DNA of 64,000 nt from Vampirovibrionales bacterium. GTDB lineage: Bacteria; Cyanobacteriota; Vampirovibrionia; Vampirovibrionales; Vampirovibrionaceae. Of this stretch, positions 16,750 to 26,252 are shown piece by piece (position 1 is the first letter of the stretch; each line of letters starts with the position of its first letter). The stretch spans positions 62,001-126,000 of the forward strand of contig JADJRF010000005.1 in assembly GCA_016712355.1 (NCBI GenBank), read 5' to 3'. The translations under genes and the position numbers were made by a program. A model generated the notes under the pieces. The model was not told the DNA's origin and searched no databases. It saw only the letters and a program-made list of their open reading frames with translations.

Positions 16750-17628
16750 TCAGTCCTTGTCGTCGACGCCGAGCGACAGGACGCGATCGTGTCCTGACAA
16801 GTCTTTTAAGCAAGCCGTCTGACCAAATCCATGGCGGCGGGCCAGAGAGAGAACGCCGTCGCGCATTCCGTCCCCCAGCTCTATCATGAGCGCACCCCCG
16901 CGCGTTAAAAAACCCGGGGCCTGAGCCAAGAGACGACCGTAAAGGTCATACCCATCCTCAGACGCGAAGAGAGCCAGCGACGGCTCATGCGCAGTGACTT
17001 CATCGGCGAGCGTCGGTTTGAGCGCAGGATCGATATAGGGCGGATTACTGACAATCAGGTCGAAGCGCCAACCAGCAAACGGCGAGAGTAAATCTCCCTC
17101 GGCGAAGGTAATGCGCTCAGTCAGAGAGAGCGCGCGCGCATTGTGGCGAGCGACCGCCAGCGCGCGGGGACAGACGTCGCTGGCGAAAAAGGCGAGGTCT
17201 GGTCTCTCCCGCAGGCGATCCGCCAGCGCCAGAATAATCGCGCCGGAGCCCACGCCAATATCACACGCGCTGACGCCGCGCCGCGTCTGCAAAAAACCCA
17301 ACGCGGCTTCGACGAGCAATTCCGTCTCTGGGCGCGGGATGAGCGTATCGGGCGTAACGTTAAGGGTCAGGCCATAAAATCCGGCTTTTCCGGCCAGATA
17401 CTGCACTGGAACACGATCGCGCAGACGACGTCGTAACAGCTCGCGCACTGTTGCCCAACGTTCGGGGTGAATCGAAGCGTCCGGGTCTTTGAAAACATCT
17501 TCGAAAGACAGGCCCGCACACTCAAGCAGAATCGCGGTTTCGGCCTGCCGTTGAGCCGACGGCATCGCCAAATGCCCCAGCGCGCGCTGAATGAAGCGAT
17601 GCACGGATTTTCGGCAGCGACGGATCAC
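16750..17628 (-). CDS. prmC: PrmC/HemK release-factor glutamine methyltransferase
   Basis: About 292 residues from a GTG at 17628. The frame is open to 17769, but the extra N-terminus does not fit the family. PrmC methylates the GGQ glutamine of release factors RF1/RF2. The N-terminal helical domain is ALGHLAMPSAQRQAETAILLECAGLSFEDVF, then VQYLAGKAGFYGLTLNVTPDTLIPRPETELLV. SAM motif I is CDIGVGSGAIILALA, and the catalytic NPPY is in IVSNPPYIDP. It is divergent from pilB. Confidence 0.92.
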   Translation of the reverse strand: MIRRCRKSVHRFIQRALGHLAMPSAQRQAETAILLECAGLSFEDVFKDPDASIHPERWATVRELLRRRLRDRVPVQYLAGKAGFYGLTLNVTPDTLIPRPETELLVEAALGFLQTRRGVSACDIGVGSGAIILALADRLRERPDLAFFASDVCPRALAVARHNARALSLTERITFAEGDLLSPFAGWRFDLIVSNPPYIDPALKPTLADEVTAHEPSLALFASEDGYDLYGRLLAQAPGFLTRGGALMIELGDGMRDGVLSLARRHGFGQTACLKDLSGHDRVLSLGVDDKD

Positions 17629-17819
17629 AAATCCCCTTGGCGAACGAGACCGGTTAAAGAATTGTACGCGATAGCCGATAGAAAGAACGCCCCCCTTCGA
17701 CGCATTCCCCCGAGCGAGCCTGTTTTGAGCCCCTCTCGTTTGAAGGTCGCAGGGAGGCTGAGGAGCCATCCGTCGGCATCAATCCTGCGAGCAAGCCGCC
17801 GACGCGCCGGAAGACCGCC

Positions 17820-19727
17820 GTGAATCCCCTCCCCCACGCGTCATCACAAGCCCAGTACCCACTGGGAGAAGCGCTCCCGGATTTATCCGGGACCTCGTCG
17901 TTAGGGAGTTTTCCACCCGCCGGGGAAACAAGATCCGCGTCACCGTCGCCGCAAGTGCTAGAAGCTTTACGCGCGCTTAACCCCCAGCAGAGCGCCTCTC
18001 CCAGCGCCAATGCGCCGCGCAAGCGCATCGGCGATATTCTTATTGAAGAAGGCTATATTACCGATCAGCAGTTGCAACGGGCGCTCTCGGAATCCCAGGC
18101 GACCAAAACGCCCATCGGCACCACGATGGTCAAACTGGGCTACATCGACGAAAAGAAACTCGGCCAGTGTCTGGCCAAGCTTCATGGCTTTGAATACGCT
18201 GATTTGGCAGACGTGACGCTGCAACCGGACGTCATGAAGCTGCTGCCGGACGATTTCATCAAACGCTTTATGGTTATTCCCCTGCGCGTGGATCTCAAGT
18301 TCAAACGCATGGAAGTGGTGATGGCGCGGCCCGACAACCTGCGGGTACTTGATGAAATCGCGCTGTTAACGGGCTTTCGACCCAGCCCGAAGGTCTCCAC
18401 GCACAAAGAAATGGTGGCGGTCCTCGATAAGTATTACCGTCATAACGTCTCTGGCGATGACGCCATAAAAAAGATCGAAGAAGATCTACTGAAGAGTGAC
18501 AGCATCTACGAGGACAGCGGCGTCACCTCGGAGCTGGAAGCGGAGATGGCTGCCGAAGACGCGCCCGTCGTCATGCTGGTCAACTCCGTGCTGCTGGAAG
18601 CAATTGAAACCGGCGCGTCCGACGTTCACATCGAGCCTCAAAAAGAACGCCTACTGGTGCGCTATCGCATTGACGGGATTCTGCACGAATCCAAGAGCAT
18701 CCCCAAGAAGATGGCCAGCGCCGTAATTTCACGCGTGAAAGTCGCCAGCGGTATGGATATCGCCGAACGTCGCCGCCCGCAGGATGGCAGGATGAAGATT
18801 AAAACAGGGACCCAGGAAATCGACATGCGGGTCAATACGCTGCCTGTGCAGTTCGGCGAAAAGATCTGTATCCGGATTCTGAAAGCCACAGCCACCACCG
18901 GGGGGATCGGCACGCTTGGGTTGAGCGAAGAAGAATCGCGGGCCATTTTCCGGATGATCAAGGCGCCCAACGGCATTATTCTCGTAACGGGCCCTACAGG
19001 CTCCGGAAAAACCACCACGTTGTACTCTTGCCTGCGCGATATCAACAACCCGGAAATTAACATCACCACCATTGAGGACCCGATTGAATACCCGCTGACC
19101 GGCATCAACCAGACGCCGATCAACAGCAAGGCCGGCATGACCTTTGCATCAGCCCTGAGGGCGATTCTGCGTCAAGATCCCGACGTTATTCTGGTGGGCG
19201 AAATTCGCGACGAAGAAACGCTGGAATCCGCGATTCACGCGGCGTTGACGGGGCACTTGGTTTTTAGCACGCTTCACACCAACAGCGCCGCCAAAACGGT
19301 CACGCGGCTGCTGGAAATGGGAGCCCCCAGCTATCTGGTCAGTTCAGCCGTCATCGGCATTCTGGCGCAGCGGCTGGTGCGTCGTATCTGCAAGCACTGC
19401 AAAACCGCGTATCCGGCCACGCCGGAAGAACTGGAAATCCTTGGAATGGTCGACGCTCTCGAAGAGGTCACCCTCTACAAAGGAGCCGGCTGCGACACCT
19501 GCAACCACACTGGTTACTCAGGCCGTATGGGCTTGTACGAGATCATGCGCCTGTCTCGCGAGATTCAGGAAATGGTGGATCGCAACGAGTCGACCTTCGC
19601 CATTCAGGACGCCGCCGTGCGACAAGGCATGTACACCCTGGCCATGGACGGCAAACGTAAAATTCTTGCTGGACTCACCAGCGTAGAAGAAGTCACCCGC
19701 GTTCTGGGCCTCGAACTGGAAGGATAA
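17820..19727 (+). CDS. pilB: PilB/GspE-type assembly ATPase
   Basis: 635 residues from GTG 17820. This is the hexameric ATPase that drives type IV pilus extension or type II secretion. The N-terminal MshEN domain is RIGDILIEEGYITDQQLQRALSES. Walker A is GPTGSGKTTTLYSCL, with the Asp box TTIEDPIEYPLTGINQTPIN, Walker B ILVGEIRDEET and His box TGHLVFSTLHTNSAA. A tetracysteine zinc site follows (CKHCKT and CDTCNHTG). PilC follows 38 bp later. No secretin or pilin genes are in the window, so pilus versus secretion cannot be settled. PilB is the more likely reading. Confidence 0.92.
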   Translation: MNPLPHASSQAQYPLGEALPDLSGTSSLGSFPPAGETRSASPSPQVLEALRALNPQQSASPSANAPRKRIGDILIEEGYITDQQLQRALSESQATKTPIGTTMVKLGYIDEKKLGQCLAKLHGFEYADLADVTLQPDVMKLLPDDFIKRFMVIPLRVDLKFKRMEVVMARPDNLRVLDEIALLTGFRPSPKVSTHKEMVAVLDKYYRHNVSGDDAIKKIEEDLLKSDSIYEDSGVTSELEAEMAAEDAPVVMLVNSVLLEAIETGASDVHIEPQKERLLVRYRIDGILHESKSIPKKMASAVISRVKVASGMDIAERRRPQDGRMKIKTGTQEIDMRVNTLPVQFGEKICIRILKATATTGGIGTLGLSEEESRAIFRMIKAPNGIILVTGPTGSGKTTTLYSCLRDINNPEINITTIEDPIEYPLTGINQTPINSKAGMTFASALRAILRQDPDVILVGEIRDEETLESAIHAALTGHLVFSTLHTNSAAKTVTRLLEMGAPSYLVSSAVIGILAQRLVRRICKHCKTAYPATPEELEILGMVDALEEVTLYKGAGCDTCNHTGYSGRMGLYEIMRLSREIQEMVDRNESTFAIQDAAVRQGMYTLAMDGKRKILAGLTSVEEVTRVLGLELEG

Positions 19728-19765
19728 CCCTCGGCGCGCCGCCGCGAAACAGGAGGAAGCTCCCC

Positions 19766-21001
19766 ATGCCCATTTACACCTATATCGCCATTGACCCCAG
19801 TACCAGCAAGTCGATTGAAGGCAAGCTGGAGGCGCTGAATCTGCGCGCGGCGAAAGAGATGATTCGCGGTCAAGGCCAGATTCCCACCAAGCTGGAAGAA
19901 GACGCCGACCATGGCGGCATGGGGCAGTTAATGGGGAGAATTCCGCTGTTAAGCAGCCTCACCAACCCGAGCCTGCGCGACACGACCATTTTTACGCAGC
20001 AGCTCTATACGCTTCTGGATGCGGGCATCCCCCTAATTGAAGGCCTGTTTCTACTGGAACAGCAAACCAGCAACAAGACCATGCAAAACTCACTGCGAAA
20101 AATACGGACCGACGTCATCTCGGGAGACTCTTTCAGCGCGGCTATCAACCGGTATCCCGCTATCTTCAATAAGCTCTACGTCAATATGATCCGCGCAGGC
20201 GAAGTATCGGGCAACCTCGATGAAATCTGCAAACGTCTGGCGATTCTGCTGGATAAAGAGATGGCGATTAAAGGCAAAGTAAAGGGCGCAATGGTAGTGC
20301 CCGTCATCACCGCCCTGATTATCTTCGCCGTCACGCTGGGGTTGCTGATCTGGGTCGTGCCGCAATTCGCCTCGTTCTTCTCCAGCCATGGCGGCGAACT
20401 GCCACTGCCCACCCAGATTCTGATGATGGCGAGCAACTTTCTGGTTGCCTTCTGGTGGGCGCTAATTATTGCCGGAGTCGCGCTGTTCTTCTGGTTTAAC
20501 TTCTTCCGCAACTCCAAAATGGGCAAGCCCTTGGTGGATCAATGGGTGCTGACGTTGCCGGTTTTTGGCGATCTGCTCAACAAGTCTTATAGCAGCTCGT
20601 TTGTCAGGACGCTGGCGACCCTACAAGCCTCCGGCGTCTCGTTGACCGAGGCTATCGGCACAGGGGCGGGCACGATTGATAATACCATCGTGCGTTTGAC
20701 GCTTGACAAGGCCCGAGAAAGCATCCTGGTCGGCGGCACGCTGGCGAGGCCGCTGGAGCAGGGCGGCGTCATGCCCTTTATGGTCGTAAAAATGATCGCC
20801 ATCGGCGAAGAGACCGGAAACCTTGAAGGCATGCTGTACAAGGCCTCCGACCTACTCGACCGAGAGGTCGACGAAGCCATCGACAACATGACCAAACTAA
20901 TCCAGCCCGCCATGACGGTCGTCTTAGGGGCGATTCTGCTCTTCGTCCTGCTGGGCCTTTATCTGCCGATCTTCGATATGCACAAGATGATGGGCAAATA
21001 A
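19766..21001 (+). CDS. pilC: PilC/GspF-type inner-membrane platform protein
   Basis: 411 residues, ribosome binding site AGGAGGAAG. It contains two T2SSF domains, each ending in a membrane helix. The first has TTIFTQQLYTLLDAGIPLIEGLFLLEQQ and the second SSSFVRTLATLQASGVSLTEAI. Four membrane segments are visible (VPVITALIIFAVTLGLLIWVV, FWWALIIAGVALFFWFNFF and a C-terminal VVLGAILLFVLLGLYLPIF). It anchors the pilus or pseudopilus at the inner membrane and partners with the PilB gene upstream. Confidence 0.93.
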   Translation: MPIYTYIAIDPSTSKSIEGKLEALNLRAAKEMIRGQGQIPTKLEEDADHGGMGQLMGRIPLLSSLTNPSLRDTTIFTQQLYTLLDAGIPLIEGLFLLEQQTSNKTMQNSLRKIRTDVISGDSFSAAINRYPAIFNKLYVNMIRAGEVSGNLDEICKRLAILLDKEMAIKGKVKGAMVVPVITALIIFAVTLGLLIWVVPQFASFFSSHGGELPLPTQILMMASNFLVAFWWALIIAGVALFFWFNFFRNSKMGKPLVDQWVLTLPVFGDLLNKSYSSSFVRTLATLQASGVSLTEAIGTGAGTIDNTIVRLTLDKARESILVGGTLARPLEQGGVMPFMVVKMIAIGEETGNLEGMLYKASDLLDREVDEAIDNMTKLIQPAMTVVLGAILLFVLLGLYLPIFDMHKMMGK

Positions 21002-21030
21002 CGCCCCGCCATTAGCACAAGCCCGGACGC

Positions 21031-21222
21031 CTACTCCAGAAGGGATTCCAGCGTTTGGGCTTCCTGCTCGGATTTGGCGCTGGTCCCGGTCGTGATCCGA
21101 CGGCGGATGTAATGGCGCAAAGCCTCGCGAATCAATTCGCTGCGCGAGCGCTGCTCTTCCTCGGCAAGTTCGTCAATGCGCTTGAGGAACTCGTCTTTCA
21201 TGGAAATCAGGACTCTGGCCAT
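21031..21222 (-). CDS. CopG-type ribbon-helix-helix regulator
   Basis: 63 residues from the ATG at 21222, preceded by GGAGGAGG. An upstream in-frame ATG is possible. The N-terminal strand MARVLISMKDEFLKRIDELAEEEQRSRSELIREAL is the classic ribbon-helix-helix. It forms a dimer that binds DNA with the first beta strand. It converges on pilC. No toxin gene is adjacent, so it is probably a stand-alone regulator. Confidence 0.8.
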   Translation of the reverse strand: MARVLISMKDEFLKRIDELAEEEQRSRSELIREALRHYIRRRITTGTSAKSEQEAQTLESLLE

Positions 21223-21448
21223 TGAAGCGCTCGCCTCCTCCGGGGTCTGTTTGAACAATTGCACATATAGTATATAGCATACGCGACTCTGTGCAAAATC
21301 TCAACAATGTAACGCTTTGGATCCAGAGGCCCACTGGTCTCATTTATAATGTTTTTATATTTTAATAGCACAAAACTTCGCGAGCCGGGTTTTATGCCAA
21401 CAAGTTTAGGGGTTCAGGGGTAGAAATGGTTCAGGGGGTAATGGGGAT

Positions 21449-22906
21449 ATGACGACGATTAATATCAATGGCCATTCACAACCAACGGGTCCTCGCCAAG
21501 AAGCGCCGAAGCCAGCAAGTTCGCTTGATGAGCAACTTAAAGCCCGTTTCCCTTGGTCGGATGTTCATCTGCCTGCCACTCGCGCAGAATTCGTCTCTCA
21601 GATCTTCAAAACTCAGTCCGTTAATACCGATGAGGCGATCAAAGATCGATTCCCTCTTTATACGAAGGAGACTCTTAATCTGCCTGCAAATCGCGAGGAG
21701 TTTGTCGCCCAGATTATCAACGCCACGCCGTCACAACACTCCGATGCTCTTAAAGCTGGCAGAAATCCGAATCTGCCCAAACCGTCTAATTTTAAAGCCT
21801 TTAAGGCTGCAGCCGACACCACTGAAACCGCCAATCAAGCGAAAGATAGCGAGAAGAGTAATGGAGCAACGCCGCCTACCCCTTCTCTGGATACCAAACA
21901 ACCTGCCCCCAAATCGTCGAACAAAGCAACCCCCAGATTTACACAAGCCCGCAAGGAAATGCGCGCCAAATATGGTTCGGTCGTAAAATCCATTCAAGCA
22001 GAACGCAGACAATTTGATCAACATTCAGCGACGGCGCCTACCAAGCACACTATTCGGGCAGGCCAAACGGCATATGACATCGCTGCGGCCAACGGCCTCA
22101 CCTTACAAGATCTCAAAGCATTCAATCCGAATCAAAACCTTAACCGGATTTATGTGGGCAGAACGCTGAATCTTACAAATTCAGAAGCCACGAAGACGAC
22201 TTCTTCGCCATCAGAAACGCCGAACGCCGCCAAGCAGGGAAGCATCCCCGCTTCCACAGTTCCGGAATCAGCCCGCGCGTCCGCAGAAGATCCTTCAGTA
22301 TTTCTCTCTGAGAAGGCTGTTGCTGACCTAGCCGCACTCCCAGAGCCCACGGGCGTTCCACTTCCTACAAAACCGGCAGACGTTATCCATGCGGACGCCA
22401 AAGATCCGGCAAAAAGCGCCGATCAGGTAGCCCAAGAAGCGTCAAGTGGAACAGCGGCAGGTAAAACTATCGAAGTCATCCCAAAGACGCTCGATCCGTA
22501 CTCACAGGAGGGTAAAACGTACCTTAACAAACGCGCGCAAGCGGATCTTTCGGAAACGGAAGCATTGGTGAACACGCCAGCAAAGCAACGGGACGGAAAA
22601 CTCTCTAAAACTGAACTGACCCGGTTATTCACGAAATCAAATGAGCCGCATCCTACCGGGTTGGCCAAAAACTATTTCAGAGCCTATGACCTTAACCGTG
22701 ACGGGTTTATTGATGGAAAGGAAAATGCGAAGAAATTCAAACTGGAAATGGATCCGCGCTCTGTTAACTACCAGTCCAAACTCGCAGACACACAAGACCT
22801 TACGTTCGATGGGCGTACCGTAACCTCTACCAATCGATTGTTTCTTGATGATGCGGTTCGTAACGCTCCTGATAAAGTCCGCGCAGCCGCACGAAAAATC
22901 AAATAA
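21449..22906 (+). CDS. LysM and EF-hand protein with two N-terminal repeats
   Basis: 485 residues, hydrophilic, no obvious signal peptide. The N-terminus has a repeated element: LDEQLKARFPWSDVHLPATRAEFVSQIF, then DEAIKDRFPLYTKETLNLPANREEFVAQII. A LysM domain at about residues 198-243 (HTIRAGQTAYDIAAANGLTLQDLKAFNP..LNRIYVGRTLNL) would bind peptidoglycan. Near residue 415 an EF-hand-like loop DLNRDGFIDGKE should bind calcium. The linkers are Pro/Ser/Thr/Ala-rich. LysM plus EF-hand points to an envelope or surface role, but export is not explained by a visible signal. Confidence 0.75.
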   Translation: MTTININGHSQPTGPRQEAPKPASSLDEQLKARFPWSDVHLPATRAEFVSQIFKTQSVNTDEAIKDRFPLYTKETLNLPANREEFVAQIINATPSQHSDALKAGRNPNLPKPSNFKAFKAAADTTETANQAKDSEKSNGATPPTPSLDTKQPAPKSSNKATPRFTQARKEMRAKYGSVVKSIQAERRQFDQHSATAPTKHTIRAGQTAYDIAAANGLTLQDLKAFNPNQNLNRIYVGRTLNLTNSEATKTTSSPSETPNAAKQGSIPASTVPESARASAEDPSVFLSEKAVADLAALPEPTGVPLPTKPADVIHADAKDPAKSADQVAQEASSGTAAGKTIEVIPKTLDPYSQEGKTYLNKRAQADLSETEALVNTPAKQRDGKLSKTELTRLFTKSNEPHPTGLAKNYFRAYDLNRDGFIDGKENAKKFKLEMDPRSVNYQSKLADTQDLTFDGRTVTSTNRLFLDDAVRNAPDKVRAAARKIK

Positions 22907-22951
22907 TACGCCCGCCTTGCGACACGTCGCAATCGCGCGCATAATGGCCGC

Positions 22952-24790
22952 ATGACGAACGACGCGCCACTGACGCCGAACGCTCTTGCCGTGCTTAACG
23001 CCCGCTATCTGGCGCGCGACGAGCGCGGCGATGCGCTGGAAACGCCGCCCCAACTCTTTCGACGCGTCGCCCAGACAATTGCCCAGGGCGAGGCCGCTCA
23101 CGGGGGCTCGCCGCAAGCGGTCGCCGCTTTGAGCGACGCGTTTTACGCCCTGCTCTCAGAATTAAGATTCCTGCCCAACAGCCCGGCGCTGATGAACGCC
23201 GCCCGCCCGCTCGGCCAACTGTCGGCCTGCTATGTCCTGCCGGTAGAAGACCAGCTCGATGCGATTTTTGAAACCCTGAAACACGCGGCGCTGATTCATC
23301 AAAGCGGCGGGGGGACGGGGTTTTCGTTTTCACGCCTGCGGCCAAGCGGCGACCGCGTGCGCTCGACCATGGGCGTCTCGTCGGGACCGGTATCGTTTAT
23401 GGCCGTTTATAACGCCGCAACAGACGCCATCAAACAAGGCGGGACGCGTCGCGGGGCGAACATGGGCGTCTTAAACGTCGATCATCCGGATATTGAAGCC
23501 TTTATCGCCTGTAAGCAGGACGCCGCCCGGCTGACGAACTTTAATATCTCTGTTGGCGTCACCGATGCGTTTATGGACGCTGTTAGGCAGGACGCGCCGT
23601 TCGATTTGCGGCATCCCACTACGGGCGAGACGATCAAAACTGTTGCCGCGCGCGCATTATTCGAGCAAATTACCCGCGCCGCCTGGCAGAATGGTGAGCC
23701 GGGAGTGCTGTTTATTGACCGCATCAATGCGGATCAGCCAACGCCTGCGCTAGGGCCTATCGAGGCCACCAACCCGTGTGGCGAAGTCCCCTTACTGCCC
23801 TATGAGGCCTGCAACTTAGGATCGATTCATCTGGGGCGCATGCTGACGCGCGACGGCCAAGTGGACTGGGACGGACTCGCCCGCGTCACGCGTCTTGCGA
23901 CGCGGTTTCTGGATAATGTCATTACCGTCAATCGTTTTCCGCTGCCACAGACGGAAGCGATGGCGCTCGCCAACCGCAAGATTGGCTTGGGCGTCATGGG
24001 CTGGGCGGATTTACTGCTGGCGCGGGGATTGCCTTATAACAGCGACGCCGCTGTCTCATTAGCGCGAGAAGTCGCCGCGTGGATTGATTTTCATGCCAAG
24101 CGCGCCTCCATGGATTTCGCTCGCGAGCGCGGCGCGTTCTCCCATTTTAGTCAGAGCCGTTACGCAGTTGCTGGCTGGCTGACAAGTCGGCGCGCGGCCA
24201 GCGAACGCATTCGCGCGGAAGACTGGCGAGCGCTGGAAGCGGACATCATCGCCCACGGTCTGCGCAACGCGACCGTCACGTGTATCGCCCCCACCGGGAC
24301 CATCAGCGTGATTGCGGGCGCATCGGGCGGCATTGAGCCGTTGTTTTCGATTGCCTTTGTCCGTCAGGTTCTGGAAGGCGCCCGTCTGAACGAATCGCAT
24401 CCACTGTTCGAGAGCATCGCCCGCGAACGCGGCTTCTGGCGAGATGGTCTTATGGACGCCATTTCGCAGACAGGTTCTATCGCTGCCATGACAGAGATAC
24501 CCGACGACGTGCGCCGCGTATTTGTGACAGCCCACGACATTGCCCCTGAGTGGCATATCCGTATGCAATCGGCATTTCAGGCCTATACGGATAACGCTGT
24601 TTCTAAAACCATTAATTTTCCGCAGGAGGCTTCTCTCGAAGACGTTGCACAGGCCTACCGCCAGGCGTATGACACAGGCGTTCTTAAAGGGCTGACGGCC
24701 TATCGAGACAAAAGCCGCGCCCACCAGCCCATGGCCTTGACCGCGCCGCCGGAAGGGGATGCGCCGGGGAGTTGTTCTCTCTGCGATTAA
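22952..24790 (+). CDS. nrdJ: Class II (adenosylcobalamin-dependent) ribonucleoside-diphosphate reductase
   Basis: 612 residues. It makes deoxynucleotides by a B12-dependent radical mechanism. Seen: NSPALMNA, the substrate cysteine in LGQLSACYVLPV, GGGTGFSFSRLRP, GGTRRGANMGVLNVDHPDIEAFI, and the NPCGEVPLLPYEACNLGSIHL catalytic loop with N, C and E. APTGTISVIAGASGGIEPLF and EWHIRMQSAFQAYTDNAVSKTINFP follow. It ends in a redox tail CSLCD (CxxC). At 612 residues it is among the shorter NrdJ enzymes and lacks an ATP-cone. The class is inferred from the lack of R2-type neighbours and overall motifs. Confidence 0.93.
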   Translation: MTNDAPLTPNALAVLNARYLARDERGDALETPPQLFRRVAQTIAQGEAAHGGSPQAVAALSDAFYALLSELRFLPNSPALMNAARPLGQLSACYVLPVEDQLDAIFETLKHAALIHQSGGGTGFSFSRLRPSGDRVRSTMGVSSGPVSFMAVYNAATDAIKQGGTRRGANMGVLNVDHPDIEAFIACKQDAARLTNFNISVGVTDAFMDAVRQDAPFDLRHPTTGETIKTVAARALFEQITRAAWQNGEPGVLFIDRINADQPTPALGPIEATNPCGEVPLLPYEACNLGSIHLGRMLTRDGQVDWDGLARVTRLATRFLDNVITVNRFPLPQTEAMALANRKIGLGVMGWADLLLARGLPYNSDAAVSLAREVAAWIDFHAKRASMDFARERGAFSHFSQSRYAVAGWLTSRRAASERIRAEDWRALEADIIAHGLRNATVTCIAPTGTISVIAGASGGIEPLFSIAFVRQVLEGARLNESHPLFESIARERGFWRDGLMDAISQTGSIAAMTEIPDDVRRVFVTAHDIAPEWHIRMQSAFQAYTDNAVSKTINFPQEASLEDVAQAYRQAYDTGVLKGLTAYRDKSRAHQPMALTAPPEGDAPGSCSLCD

Positions 24791-24823
24791 TCTCCAGAAG
24801 CGGGCGCGCGAAGGGGAGTTTCA

Positions 24824-25352
24824 ATGGCAAGTGACCCGACTATTCTCGAACCCGCTGCCTAAAAAGCAATGGGAATCACGGCGCTTCAAACCACTGTCTT
24901 TTACTGGTTAATTATCATCGGGCTCAAACTGGCGGGCCGTCGTATTTTTGGCGAACTCGGCCCGCAAGATCTGGCGGTTCTGCTACTGATTTCGGATGCG
25001 GCCAATATTGGCCTGACTCCAAGCGAAGGCGGTTTCTGCTCGTCCATTGGCAGCGTCTGCACGTTGATGCTCTGGGGCTCCGCGATCGAGCGGACCCCGG
25101 CCTTCCGGAATAGTCTGGATGTTCCAGCTATCGCGCTGGTAGAGGACGGCCAAGTGAATCATCAGGCCATGAGACGCGATAGGGTCGATGAGGAAGATTT
25201 GTCTGTCGCCGCGCGCCGCTACGGCGTTTCAGGCCCAGAATGCTTTGATCGGATGACGCTTGGAAGGCGACGGCAGTTTGCAGGGCGTATTGAAGCGCGC
25301 TCAAGGCGATACGCCTCATGTTGCTATCCCTAAAGCCGACGCTTCGGGGTAA
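24824..25352 (+). pseudogene. YetF/DUF421-family membrane protein, decayed
   Basis: The gene has a well-placed start (ATG 24824 after AAGGGGAG), but codon 13 is TAA (24860-24862). The same frame continues as a normal YetF-type protein: YWLIIIGLKLAGRRIFGELGPQDLAVLLLISDAAN, then ALVEDGQVNHQAMRRDRVDEEDL. At about 25262 one extra G shifts the frame. Beyond it the +1 frame gives EGDGSLQGVLKRAQGDTPHVA and a stop at 25350-25352, the expected family ending. So two lesions are present. A restart at ATG 24869 could still make a 154-residue product with a wrong C-terminus. Alternatively one lesion is a sequencing error. Confidence 0.75.
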
Positions 25353-25377
25353 CCCGCATTAAGTCGCTTACGCACAA

Positions 25378-25821
25378 ATGCGTCTTGAGACGCGTTTAAG
25401 AAGCAGGCCGCGGCATTGCGATGAGGACGCGTTTTCTGTGCCGATTTCTTTCAATCAGACTTCCGTCTTGCGCCAGTCGTCTTATAAGAACGTGCGCTTC
25501 GCCCAGCAAGACGCCACCTCTCCAGAGGCCAACCCGGCATTAAAGATCGCGATGGAGCTGGAACGCATTGCCATGGGGAACACTCAAGACCCTCAGTTAT
25601 CGAAAAAAATCCAGGAACTGGAAGAAGTCCTGAAAAAGGCGCCCCTCGCCCATGTCCAGGCGGCCGCCGTTTATTTGGCTGAAATCCAGAAAGACAGTAC
25701 CATTGATATTGAAATCCGCCTGGCCCTCTCTCGGGCAAAACTCCTGTGTGAGGCGCAGGTGGCGGATTTAAGAGTTCAGGAAGAGCTAGGCAGTGTCGAC
25801 ATTCATTTTAGCCAGAGGTAG
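25378..25821 (+). CDS. Hypothetical protein, C-terminus replaced by IS insertion
   Basis: 147 residues, mostly helical (AMELERIAMGNTQDPQLSKKIQELEEVLKK). No known domain. The first about 25 residues are uncertain, and other starts exist further in. The last codons lie inside the IS element that begins at 25790. Joining the flanks across the CTAG duplication restores a frame that ends EELDRFFQRS, so the native protein was about 144 residues. The insertion swaps its last 7 residues for 10 IS-encoded ones. It may still work. Function unknown. Confidence 0.6.
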   Translation: MRLETRLRSRPRHCDEDAFSVPISFNQTSVLRQSSYKNVRFAQQDATSPEANPALKIAMELERIAMGNTQDPQLSKKIQELEEVLKKAPLAHVQAAAVYLAEIQKDSTIDIEIRLALSRAKLLCEAQVADLRVQEELGSVDIHFSQR

Positions 25822-26252
25822 ATAGCGGCTAGGTGAATAAAGCTCAAAAAGGCTATATCCAGCTTGTCATAGCGGGTAGCGACACGTCGAAAGTTTTTAA
25901 GCTTGTTGAACAGACGCTCAATTTGGTTGCGCTCTTTGTAGAGATGGGTATCGTATTCTCTTTGTTCTTTCCGGTTTTTTGTGGGCGGAATCACACGCTG
26001 CACTCCAATTTCTGAGATTGAGTCTGCCAAAGCATCCGAATCATACCCTTTGTCAGCCAGAATAGCCTCTTCTGCCGGAAGATCCGCGAGCAAAGCGTGC
26101 GCTTGTGTGTGGTCAGATGCTTGGCCGGGAGTCAGGATAAAGCGCAGCGGGTTTCCGTGACTATCGCATGTGGCATGAATCTTGGTGGAAAAGCCTCCCC
26201 GGCTTCTCCCTAACGCTTGGGGACCAGCGCTTTTTTTGCCCCTGCCGCGCAT
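25803..26252 (-). CDS. IS5-family transposase, ORF B (expressed by -1 frameshift)
   Basis: Open frame of 149 codons overlapping ORF A by 43 bp. It carries the remaining catalytic residues: the second Asp in ILADKGYDSDAL and the Glu in YKERNQIERLFNKLKNFRRVATRYDK. It is expected to be made only as an A-B fusion of about 260 residues after slippage at the A7 run near 26230. The stop TGA lies inside the left inverted repeat. Confidence 0.9.
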   Translation of the reverse strand: MRGRGKKSAGPQALGRSRGGFSTKIHATCDSHGNPLRFILTPGQASDHTQAHALLADLPAEEAILADKGYDSDALADSISEIGVQRVIPPTKNRKEQREYDTHLYKERNQIERLFNKLKNFRRVATRYDKLDIAFLSFIHLAAIYLWLK

